Part shown: positions 30,329-38,800 of the stretch, piece after piece
Numbering within the stretch: the stretch's first letter is position 1
How the letters are laid out: each line of letters starts with the position of its first letter
From: Latilactobacillus fragifolii
GTDB taxonomy: Bacteria; Bacillota; Bacilli; Lactobacillales; Lactobacillaceae
Direction: 5' to 3'
DNA length: 64,000 nt
Assembly (NCBI RefSeq): GCF_905332535.1
Contig: NZ_CAJOCF010000002.1
Span: 62,001-126,000, forward strand
Notes under the pieces: model-generated
What the model was told of the DNA's origin: nothing
Seen by the model: only the letters and a program-made list of their open reading frames with translations
Databases searched by the model: none
Translations under genes and position numbers: made by a program

Positions 30329-31057
30329 TTATAGTGCTTGTCTACGCATTTTATTTTGGGCTAAAAAACCAAATATTAAGATTGCTAGTAATTCACAACT
30401 CATAGTGACTATATTGTGTCCAAAGCCACTATCAACAGGCAGTAAATCAGTTATTAAGGTCACAACCACTTGGTATAGCCAAGATAATCCAATAAAAACT
30501 AAAATTGACCATTTGGCCCCCTTCATTAAAATACAGGCATACATCATAATGATGGTGGTCGTGATATAACTTAATAGGAATTTAAAAGCTTGCAGGCCAT
30601 TTAAGTTACTTTTTATACTTGTCAATACTGAATCTAGTGTGCCACTAGTCATTTGAATTTTGATAATACAAATGACTAGTGGTCCGAATAATAAGCCGAT
30701 AAAAGTCACTAAAGATAAGCCCAAAACCGTCACTAATTTGGCATAAAAAAGTTGTTGCCGCTTAATCCCAGATGCCATTAAAAGCCCCATAACCTGATTA
30801 TTATAATCAATCGATAAGACATGAAATGGATACCAATAAAGCAGTATAAAGTTGATAATAACTAATAAGAAAAAGCTGAATATAATCAACCCTGTAAGAG
30901 GTTTGGCATTGGTTGCAAAAGTATTAATATTTTCAAAGTTAACCAGTATGCCTGTACACAAAATATTAATTAACGCGACCGTTCCAAATAAATATAAATA
31001 ACTTTTTTCGTGAAAAAATTTGTAGAATTCTAATTTTACGACATGGCCAATAGTCAT
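30329..31057 (-). CDS. ABC transporter membrane subunit (ABC-2 type)
   Basis: A 242-residue integral membrane protein with six hydrophobic segments (first YLYLFGTVALINILCTGILV, about 20; last LLAILIFGFLA, about 226). The composition and an amphipathic N terminus (IGHVVKLEFYKFFHEKSYL) are typical of ABC-2 exporter permeases for drugs, lipids or bacteriocins. It follows the ATPase gene by 13 bp and a MarR regulator gene, forming one operon. The substrate is unknown. Confidence 0.85.
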   Translation of the reverse strand: MTIGHVVKLEFYKFFHEKSYLYLFGTVALINILCTGILVNFENINTFATNAKPLTGLIIFSFFLLVIINFILLYWYPFHVLSIDYNNQVMGLLMASGIKRQQLFYAKLVTVLGLSLVTFIGLLFGPLVICIIKIQMTSGTLDSVLTSIKSNLNGLQAFKFLLSYITTTIIMMYACILMKGAKWSILVFIGLSWLYQVVVTLITDLLPVDSGFGHNIVTMSCELLAILIFGFLAQNKMRRQAL

Positions 31058-31070
31058 TTTTACATACTCC

Positions 31071-31940
31071 TTAATTTAATTGATGATCAAGTGCATTGAA
31101 AAAAGACATTTCTTTAATATCTATTTTGTTTTGCAACAACTGTTTTTGTAAGATTTGTAGGTCTTGGTCCTTTAGCGACAAAACAAGCCGTCCATCTGTT
31201 AAAACGTCATATTTATAATTTAATTCGTCTAATACTGTTTCAAGGCGCCGATTGTTACTAGTGTCAAGCAGTCGTAATTGTTGATTGACGCCTGCTTGTA
31301 AATCAATCACCTCAATAAACTGCCCCTCATTCAAGACATAAGCCTGGTCACAGAGCTCTTCAATTTCGCCTTTAATATGACTGGATATTAACAGTGTTAA
31401 ATGAGCGTTGGCGACTAAATCTTTTAAATAAGTTTTAAACCAAGTGACTGTTTGTACATCTAGGCCTCTAAAAGGCTCATCTAAAACGAGTAATTCCGGG
31501 TTATTTAATAGCGCAATCATCAAAATTAGTTTCTTCTGCATCCCGTAGGAGTATGTTTTAACTTTTTGATCCAGCACCTTGGTTAAGCCGATATTGTTAG
31601 CCAATTCATTTGCTTTATGCTGATCAAAAGTCCCACGCAACCGACTAAAATATTTGATATTAAACCAGCCGGATTGATTGCGATACAATGAAACACCATC
31701 AAGTACAAACCCCGCGTTTTTTAAGACGGCCGGTTTTTGAGCGACACTTTGATCATTAATCGTAATTTCTCCCGAATAATTCGTTATAATATTCGCTAAG
31801 CATTTAAAAAATGTTGTTTTTCCCGCACCATTGGGCCCAATAATGCCGTAAGCGCCCGGTTTAGTAATCGCCATTTGACTGATATCTAAAGCAATTTTAT
31901 TTTGATAACGAGCAACTAATTGATTTATTTTAATTTCCAT
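31071..31940 (-). CDS. ABC transporter ATP-binding subunit
   Basis: A 289-residue ATPase partner of the adjacent permease. Walker A GPNGAGKTTFFK (about 37), the signature as the variant YSYGMQKKL (about 131), Walker B LLVLDEPFRGLD (about 149) and the switch histidine in LLISSHIKGEIEE (about 181) are all present. The C-terminal 70 residues after the core resemble the accessory domain of ABC-2 exporter ATPases. It is preceded by the MarR gene (32 bp gap). Confidence 0.92.
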   Translation of the reverse strand: MEIKINQLVARYQNKIALDISQMAITKPGAYGIIGPNGAGKTTFFKCLANIITNYSGEITINDQSVAQKPAVLKNAGFVLDGVSLYRNQSGWFNIKYFSRLRGTFDQHKANELANNIGLTKVLDQKVKTYSYGMQKKLILMIALLNNPELLVLDEPFRGLDVQTVTWFKTYLKDLVANAHLTLLISSHIKGEIEELCDQAYVLNEGQFIEVIDLQAGVNQQLRLLDTSNNRRLETVLDELNYKYDVLTDGRLVLSLKDQDLQILQKQLLQNKIDIKEMSFFNALDHQLN

Positions 31941-31972
31941 GCACTATTCACCTCCGTAACCATTTCTTGACA

Positions 31973-32377
31973 TTACAGATTAATTTCTAGATTGTCGCTA
32001 ATATGACTCAATTCTTTAACCTCATGCAAAAGATGATTAATATCTTCGTTAACTTTTTTTTGAATCTCTAAGTAGACGTTTTTACCTTCAACAGTCATTT
32101 CAAGCCTAACAATTCGCTGATCATAAGGATTATCTCTCCGCTTACGAATGTAGCCTTTTTTCTGCAATAAATTTAATTTTCGCGAAACAGCCGGCCGCGA
32201 AGTTTTTTCAGAATTTGATAATTGGCCGGGCGTTAACGGTTCATTTTGATAAAGCTGATCGAGCATTCTAAATGTCGTAAAACTAAGCCCGTAATCGGCC
32301 GTAATTAAGTCTAACAAATTAATTATTTGTTGCACTTCGCCATACCATTCGGTTAGTAATTCAATATTATTTTTCAT
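31973..32377 (-). CDS. MarR-family transcriptional regulator
   Basis: A 134-residue winged-helix regulator. The helix-turn-helix is LTPGQLSNSEKTSRPAVSRKLNLLQKKGYI (about 48-77), followed by the wing RKRRDNPYDQRIVRLEMT, a standard MarR wing with the D-x-R signature. I chose the ATG ending at 32377 because AGAGAGGTG precedes it. It is the first gene of a MarR-ATPase-permease operon and probably represses it, relief being by the exported compound. Confidence 0.9.
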   Translation of the reverse strand: MKNNIELLTEWYGEVQQIINLLDLITADYGLSFTTFRMLDQLYQNEPLTPGQLSNSEKTSRPAVSRKLNLLQKKGYIRKRRDNPYDQRIVRLEMTVEGKNVYLEIQKKVNEDINHLLHEVKELSHISDNLEINL

Positions 32378-32540
32378 GTGACACCTCTCTGTTATTTTTC
32401 TGATAAACACCTTTCAATCATTACCGGACAGTAAATCTAAAAAGCATTTATTACCGCCGCTCCTAATCAAATAAATAACGACTAGTAAGGCGATCACGCC
32501 CAAAATTAGCGTCCTAATAATATCAGTCTCTATTAAGCTC

Positions 32541-32580
32541 TTTTTTATTAAAAAAGAAGCTGATAAACATCAGCTTCTCA
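32541..32580 (-). terminator. Intrinsic terminator of WxL operon 1
   Basis: GAAGCTGAT (32556-32564) pairs with ATCAGCTTC (32569-32577), loop AAAC, followed on the minus strand by TTTTTTAAT. Confidence 0.9.
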
Positions 32581-32595
32581 TTTTAAAGTGGTTTA

Positions 32596-33504
32596 CTAAT
32601 TGCTTGGTGTTGCGGCATCCGCAGACAAGGTCCACGTTAGTTTAGCTTGGTAAGTAGCTGGTGATTGAACGGTCGCGCTTGCTGGTAATGATAAGTTAAT
32701 ATCAGCGGGGTTCCAAGCAAAAACATCAGCCCCTGACCCTTCACCATCTTTTGCTTGGGCCACTAAAGCACCGTTATCCTTTGTATCAGCAGCTAAAGGC
32801 ACGCTGATATTTTCGGTAACTGCGCTAACTGGTTTAGCGGTTGCGTCAGTCTTCCAATCTTTATCTTGGGCTTCACCGGTTAATTTATAAACTTCTTGAG
32901 TTTGTGCCTTAGTCGTGTTTTTAAAAGTCAAGTTTGCGTCAGCAATATCCCCATCAGACATGATATTCCCAGCGGTATCAATGCGGTTCAAATCACCGTC
33001 AGCTTTGACGTATAGTGACCATAAACCTGCTTTGGCTGTAATACCTTTTTTATCATCAGCGTTAGTTCGGCTAACTTGTTTATCAACCACTGTCGTCCAA
33101 GTCATACCTTGAACATTTTCTAAGCCCTTAGCGTCATTTGAAAGCGTTGGGGTTAAGTTTGTGTCCTTTTCTTTGTAGCTGGCAAAACGATCGTTACTAC
33201 TATTACCAGTATTTTTACCGTCAGCGGTAAAGTTAGGGTAAGCCTTGTTAAATTGAACATGGTTCCCAAAGTCTAAGATTGAAGGCACTTTTTGGAGTCT
33301 TAAGTAACCGGTGTTCGGATTAGGACCAGGGTTCCCGAAAGAAATACCGGCTTCAGTTGTATCAGTTTGTGGTAACGCTGTGCCGCCATTAGCGTCCGCG
33401 TTGTTATTTGGTGTTGCGGCAAATGAAGCGGCCGGTACCATGAAAGCTGATAAAGTTGTTGCGCCCACTAAAGCAGCGCTTGTCAATTTTGTGAATTTCA
33501 TCAT
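32596..33504 (-). CDS. Small WxL-domain surface protein, operon 1 (CscB-like)
   Basis: A 302-residue exported protein that should bind peptidoglycan non-covalently through its C-terminal WxL domain. The signal peptide (MMKFTKLTSAALVGATTLSAF...SFAA) ends near residue 30. The mature part begins with the GGTALPQTDTTEAGISFGN region; a WTTVVDKQVSR segment lies near 135. The WxL motifs are AGLWSLYVK (about 160) and TWTLS near the C terminus. The start has GGGAGG 6 bp upstream. Last gene of the operon; its paralogue in operon 2 is about the same length. Such proteins assemble with DUF916 and large WxL proteins on the cell surface. Confidence 0.93.
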   Translation of the reverse strand: MMKFTKLTSAALVGATTLSAFMVPAASFAATPNNNADANGGTALPQTDTTEAGISFGNPGPNPNTGYLRLQKVPSILDFGNHVQFNKAYPNFTADGKNTGNSSNDRFASYKEKDTNLTPTLSNDAKGLENVQGMTWTTVVDKQVSRTNADDKKGITAKAGLWSLYVKADGDLNRIDTAGNIMSDGDIADANLTFKNTTKAQTQEVYKLTGEAQDKDWKTDATAKPVSAVTENISVPLAADTKDNGALVAQAKDGEGSGADVFAWNPADINLSLPASATVQSPATYQAKLTWTLSADAATPSN

Positions 33505-33609
33505 GAAATTCCTCCCTTTGTTAATTTTTGCGATTCAATCGCAGTTTTTTATACCTCATTAAGTGACTAACCTTAATAAGGGGCATAAACGTCCATGAGA
33601 AATACGTTA

Positions 33610-33627
33610 CTAACCCAACGGGTTAGT
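33610..33627 (-). other. Hairpin between the micro-gene and the small WxL gene
   Basis: CTAACCC-AAC-GGGTTAG forms a compact stem in the 129-bp gap. There is no T tract, so it is not a standard terminator; it could be an RNA processing or stability element that sets the level of the downstream WxL mRNA. Confidence 0.45.
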
Positions 33628-33633
33628 TAGAAG

Positions 33634-33786
33634 TTACATCGTAATGTTGGTGATGCTGGTTAATTCAATGTAGTACTTAACCGCAAACACAATGCTTGTA
33701 ATAAAAATGATTGTTAGCACAAGGACCAGCGCAATCATGACATAGTTGACTTTTTTATAGCCAAAGCGATTAATTAATTTTTGCAT
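33634..33786 (-). CDS. 50-residue single-span membrane protein of WxL operon 1
   Basis: Begins MQKLINRFGYKKVNYVMIAL, followed by a hydrophobic stretch to about residue 36 and a short polar tail ending TNITM. The basic N terminus suggests an inside-to-outside orientation. ATG 33784-33786 overlaps the 3' end of the DUF916-type gene by 17 bp in another frame, with GAGG upstream (ACGAGGTTAAAAG). An equal-length paralogue with the same 17-bp overlap occupies the same place in operon 2 (24 of 50 residues identical, no gaps). No LPXTG or WxL motif. Function unknown; a helper of assembly or anchoring is a guess. Confidence 0.85.
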   Translation of the reverse strand: MQKLINRFGYKKVNYVMIALVLVLTIIFITSIVFAVKYYIELTSITNITM

Positions 33787-34831
33787 CTTTTAACCTCGTT
33801 TTCTTAAAGTAGATTAAACAAGTGATTAACAGTAACAGCCCACTAAGGCCCGCCATTAAACAATATTGCAAGACTAAATATCGATAATTGTGGCGGTTAA
33901 TAAACCGCGCCTGGTTTTTCGTAATTTTAACGGTCTTATTGATGGTATGGTGATTGTTATGGCTATCAATTTTAACTTTTAGCTGGTAAATCCCAGGAAC
34001 TAGTCGTTTACCACCGAGCAATAAATTATTATCGAAACGACTATTCGGCGCGATTTTAACGTGCTTCCGGATGACATGATAACTAAAGAAACGGTATTTT
34101 TGATTGACTAGCGCCATCGCTAAGCGGCCGTTTAAAATATACGCGGGATCATGATTGGCCAGCTGAACACTGATTGCCGGCTCTTTTTTAGGGGACACCA
34201 GGCGGACTTGAATGTTATCGGCCGATAGCCCTTTTTGGTGGGGCGGTTTCAGTTTTTGGCCGTTTAAGACCAAACCAATAATATACACATACCGATTTTT
34301 AACAGCGGCCTTCCCGGCTGGTTGGTCAGCAATTAAGTTGAGTCCGATGGCCTTTTGGCCAACAAAGCCCCTTTTAGGAATTGCGACTTTAAAATGAACC
34401 AACTGGGTTGCTTGGGCCGGTAAGGTAATTTTTTTAGGTAATGCAATAAACGTCGTACCTGGTTGCTTTAGTAGTTGCGGATCATCTGGATGCGTCCCTT
34501 GATAATCAAGGGAGCCATTATCATTAGTGGTGGCATTATAAGCCTTACTTTTAATATGAATCGCTTGATTAGTTGGATTGATGACCTTAACCGCTAGATC
34601 AAGTTGTTGATGCGGTTTAACTGGCAAATTGAAATAGCCTAAGTGTTGCCCACCAATATTATCGGGGGGTAACTGCGGGGCCACCATAAAAGTCACCTTT
34701 TCAAAAGCGTGTGGCGGTTTATGGACCGCTTTTTTAGCGTGCACCGGTGTGACGAAGATACTTAAGCTTAAAATGAAGATTAAAAGAAGATAACCTTGAA
34801 CCTGCTTATAAATAGGTCGGTACATTTTCAT
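33770..34831 (-). CDS. Second DUF916-type WxL-complex protein, operon 1
   Basis: A 353-residue membrane-anchored surface protein: signal peptide (YLLLIFILSLSIFVTPVHA, about 13-33), beta-sandwich region beginning VTFMVAPQLPPDNIGG with HLGYFNLPVKP, a second domain (about 190-310), and a C-terminal hydrophobic anchor (about 325-343) with a basic tail KKTRLKDAKIN. It resembles the DUF916/DUF3324 proteins that link WxL proteins to the cell wall, but the N-terminal domain is divergent. I chose ATG 34829-34831, which overlaps the upstream stop as TGATG. Its 3' end overlaps the micro-gene by 17 bp. Confidence 0.85.
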   Translation of the reverse strand: MKMYRPIYKQVQGYLLLIFILSLSIFVTPVHAKKAVHKPPHAFEKVTFMVAPQLPPDNIGGQHLGYFNLPVKPHQQLDLAVKVINPTNQAIHIKSKAYNATTNDNGSLDYQGTHPDDPQLLKQPGTTFIALPKKITLPAQATQLVHFKVAIPKRGFVGQKAIGLNLIADQPAGKAAVKNRYVYIIGLVLNGQKLKPPHQKGLSADNIQVRLVSPKKEPAISVQLANHDPAYILNGRLAMALVNQKYRFFSYHVIRKHVKIAPNSRFDNNLLLGGKRLVPGIYQLKVKIDSHNNHHTINKTVKITKNQARFINRHNYRYLVLQYCLMAGLSGLLLLITCLIYFKKTRLKDAKIN

Positions 34832-35865
34832 CAGCCTTTTAACCGTAATAGCCGTAGCCAAGCCACTAATGAGAGTAACCATAGTACGCCGGTGGCGCTG
34901 GCAATCCAAATCCATTGGTTAACGGGCTTTTTAAGTGCTTTTTGATTAATGGCATTCGCCTGACCAGCTTTAACGGTGAATTTTTGATTAATCGTCCAAG
35001 TCATGGGTAAATGATTCCAATAATTTTGCCCAATAATTTTAGCGTGCACCGTATAGGTGCCGGGTTTTAATTGATCGTAAGCCCATGAAACCGGTAAGGT
35101 GACTGAACTATTTGGATTAATCACCCGATTAGCGGCTTGATAGGTATACTTAGACGCAAATAACCCCTTTTTTTCAACTGAAGCATTGATTGAAACATTA
35201 TTAAGGACCATCGGCTGGGTATTCCGCAATTTGACCCCCAGTGCCGGATGACTATGGTATAGAATTGGTTCGGTTTTAGCATATTTTATTTCAGGATAAA
35301 CATGATAGGGACTACCTTGTAAAATCAGCCCCATGGAATAAGCGTAGTTACTAGCCACGGAAGAACGATCGTTCTTATTCCCCTTCATGTTTTCGATAAA
35401 GTACCAGTCGCCGTAAATCATACCGCGGTATTGATTAGCTGGCATTTTAACTGTCGCTCTAACAAATCGAGTTTCTTCCGGTTTGAGCTTAATCGTCGCG
35501 CTACCTTGAAGCTGAACGAGTTTGGTTAGCGGAATCTTTAAACTTGGATCGAGATGATTGTCACTGGCAGTAAAAGCATCTGCTCCACCGAAACCGGTAA
35601 TCGCATTCCGAAATTGACTATGGATGGTAATTGTCCGCTCAGTATAGTTTTGAACTTGGAGCGTAATTTCATGGGTCGTACCTGGTTTAAACCTTAAATT
35701 GAAATAATTTAAGTTACGGTTAGTTTGATTTTGGTCAAAAACCGGTTGAATACTAAAGTCCGCATTTTGAGCGACCGAAGCAGCTTGCGCTGGGTGGCCA
35801 ACGGCCACCAATAGCCCCAATAGCAGTAGACTCCAACCACCTAACCATTTAAGTTTGTATTTCAA
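34831..35865 (-). CDS. DUF916/DUF3324 WxL-complex protein, operon 1 (CscA-like)
   Basis: A 344-residue protein with signal peptide (KWLGGWSLLLLGLLVAVGHPAQA), a DUF916 peptidoglycan-binding domain (about 28-150, DFSIQPVFDQNQTN and LNYFNLRFKPG), a DUF3324 domain (about 160-290, SSVASNYAYSMGLILQG), and a C-terminal membrane anchor WIWIASATGVLWLLSLVAWL. The start is TTG 35863-35865 with GAGGTG 6 bp upstream; the paralogue in operon 2 has the same arrangement. A GTG inside that ribosome binding site is the less likely alternative. It lies 21 bp after the large WxL gene. Confidence 0.92.
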   Translation of the reverse strand: MKYKLKWLGGWSLLLLGLLVAVGHPAQAASVAQNADFSIQPVFDQNQTNRNLNYFNLRFKPGTTHEITLQVQNYTERTITIHSQFRNAITGFGGADAFTASDNHLDPSLKIPLTKLVQLQGSATIKLKPEETRFVRATVKMPANQYRGMIYGDWYFIENMKGNKNDRSSVASNYAYSMGLILQGSPYHVYPEIKYAKTEPILYHSHPALGVKLRNTQPMVLNNVSINASVEKKGLFASKYTYQAANRVINPNSSVTLPVSWAYDQLKPGTYTVHAKIIGQNYWNHLPMTWTINQKFTVKAGQANAINQKALKKPVNQWIWIASATGVLWLLSLVAWLRLLRLKG

Positions 35866-35886
35866 AATAAACACCTCAATTAATTT

Positions 35887-38800
35887 TTAGGGGGCCACGG
35901 ATAAGGACCACGTTAAGGTCGTTGTATAATCAGTGGCTTCCCGTTTGGTACTTGCCGGAACATGGAGGCCGATACTATAACCAGCGTTAGTCCTGTCGCC
36001 AAATTGATAAGCAAAACTCTTCACACCTGGGTTGTCATACTGCCTTCCAGTTGGGTTCTGATCATGGGCGGTAACGTATGTTCCAGCGTTATGGTAGCTC
36101 ATCAAGGCGGTTGGGGTTTCATTACCAACGGGCAACTTAAACTGATCACCGCTTAATAAATCCAGTTGATCGCCTTGTGGATGGGTATCTTGGCCATCAT
36201 CACTGGTTTTTTTGGCGTTAAGATGAGTGAAATTTAATTGAGCACCACTTAAAACGGTCGCCTTTTTATTAGTTGGATTAATGCCCGTGAACTGATGCTT
36301 TTGTTGTACTTTTAAAGTCCAGTCCTTAACGCCGTAGGCGTCATGGACATCGACCGTATAAGGTTTCGTTTTCCCATGAGCATCCTGACGCGCTGGTAGA
36401 TAATAAGTCGCCTCGGTTTGACTCGTATTATAGCGCCCAAAGTTCCAATTTTTAGGCGCTTCCATCGAGAGGGCCGCTTTTTCATAATAATAAGTGTACG
36501 TTTGTGGCTTTTGCGCAATTACCGGGTCCGCTTTACTTGCGCGTTGGATGGCTTGGTCATCAATTTGTTCTTTCATCACGGTATAACCGTCAATGTAAGC
36601 CGGTGCGAGTTGATCATTCGTGTATTCGGAAACTTTATGGTCAACCTTCCCAGTCACTTGCACTGGATTGTGACCAGCAATTTCTTTGCCGGTATCCAGA
36701 TCAACATATTTAAAGTTAACCGTGCCATCCGAGTTAGCCACCGTGACTTGCGCATTGTTGGTTTGCCAGTTAGGGAGTTGGTGATCTGGGTTCTTCCCAT
36801 AGCTAGAACTCTCCATATAAGCAATGTTCTTAAAAGTGGTTCCAGCCGGTGCGGCTTGATCTAAATGAACTTGATAAACAATATCAACGTGCCCCCCGGG
36901 CACTACTGGATGGCTGAGTGCCACGACTTGATGACTATCAGGTGTTAGCACTTCCGTCTGATCGTTGATTATTTTATTATCAGCATCATAATAGTTGGCG
37001 GTTACTTTCTTGAGCGTTAACCCTTGATTCAGTTTGTTATCAAATGGATCTGAGAGTTTAATTTCATTTAACTCAGGGTCCTTAACATCTTTATTCGGCT
37101 TAATTTGAACCCGATAGTCTAAATCAGAATCAGGACTAGCTTCGAGTTTATCGGTATAAGCCGCGTCTTTGTCTGCGGCTAATTTAACCTGTTTAGTCAT
37201 GCTTGGGTCTGGATATAAACTAATATTAGCCGTATTAGACGCCCAACCGTGCCCATCATTATCACCACCACTCGTACTAACAATATATGCCGTATTGGGA
37301 ATTACGGTCCCGACAGGCGTTAAAATTGCCACTGTCCCCGTTGTAAAGTAAAGGTCAATATAAGCGCCGTTACCAATTTGATCTGATTTAAACCGCTTAG
37401 AAAAGTCAATTGTATTTGGATCTGTGAAATCTTCACCAATTAATTTAACTTTCTCATCACTAGTCCCATCATTATGGTGGATTAGCATATAGTTATCCGC
37501 CTTATCGTCCCAATATTCAGTTTGGTCCTTATCAAAATCATTATCTCTAAAAACAATATGGTCAGTCGTTCCGTTGGTAGCATTAATTCGAATGTGATAT
37601 CTAAATTTGTCACCTGGTAAACCAGTCACATTATCTTTATAATCTGCATCTTTAGGGTTCGGAACCTTCGTTTGGTCCACCACTTTTTTGGTCACATCAA
37701 GACCGACTTTATCATCAGTCACTTCAAAATCCGCGGACAAGGTATCCACCGTCTTATTGGTTTGTACATGTTGTGTTTCTAAATTATCTTGTGACCAAAC
37801 ACCATAATTATCCTGAGCACGGACGTAGACTGTGTATTGGCCTAAATTCGTCAAGTTCCCGGTATTAATCGACCAATCGGTTTTGCCCGAAGCAATATCT
37901 TCACTAGGCCCTTTTTGCCACCCATCAGTTGATGGAGCTGCGTCTGGATTCGTATAAGGACTCTGCCCTTTAGGTAACACTTTGTACCATAACTGTAAAT
38001 TCTTCACAGCTTTCACATTAGAAAGCCCATGACCTGTAAAGTTTAAACTGCCATTGACATTGACTTTGGTTGGTTCTTTAGTATTCAGCTTAATCTGAGT
38101 AGGATCCAGATATTGATAAACTAACAATGTATTGTCATTAATCGGGCCCTTCTGTCCCCCCCAAGCCTTGCTAGGAGGAGCGGTCCCGTTATAATAAACC
38201 TTCATCCATTGATCATAATAGTTATCCATATCACTATAATTTGCCAACGGAATCTCTGTCGTGTTGGGATCATCTGGGTCACCAGTTAATAAGGTTGCGG
38301 TTAAGTTCAATAAACTAATTTTTGGGGTAATGTCTGCGCGCTTAAAAAAGTCGATAACGCGGACAAACTGGCCGTGATCATACTTGGTAAAGTTACCATC
38401 TTTAACATAATCCATTACGACCCGTCGTTTTTTAAAATTAGCCCCCGGCAAAGACATCGTATATTGATCGTTATCGATTTCTTGGAATTCTTGTTGCTTA
38501 TCATTATTGATATATTGTCCGTTTGCATCGACTTGGCTTTGTGTGTTAAGGCTATCAGCTCCTCGATTGCCATCAATTGGTGAGAAGTATGAACTCCATG
38601 TTTGAATATCTTGATTAGGAAACGGGTTTTGCTTACGCATCCCTTTAATAATATATGCGTATAACATATCTCGTTTGCTACTTGGCACAATAAGCCCAGG
38701 CCCAGAGTCGACTTGTGTATTATCTTCAGCATTATATTTAAGTAAAAAACGATTGGTTTCAGATGGTGATAAAGCATGCTTCGTCAGTAATTTACCTGGG

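Noticed and set aside
30096-30569. 157-codon plus-strand frame across the WxL relic and the ABC permease 3' end
   Set aside because: It is antisense to two recognisable genes and has no domain or ribosome binding site.
32414-32550. Membrane-like frame between the MarR gene and the WxL operon 1 terminator (IRTLILGVIALLVVIYLI)
   Set aside because: No ATG, GTG or TTG lies in a suitable place with a ribosome binding site, and the frame starts inside a terminator; probably part of the MarR promoter region or a relic.
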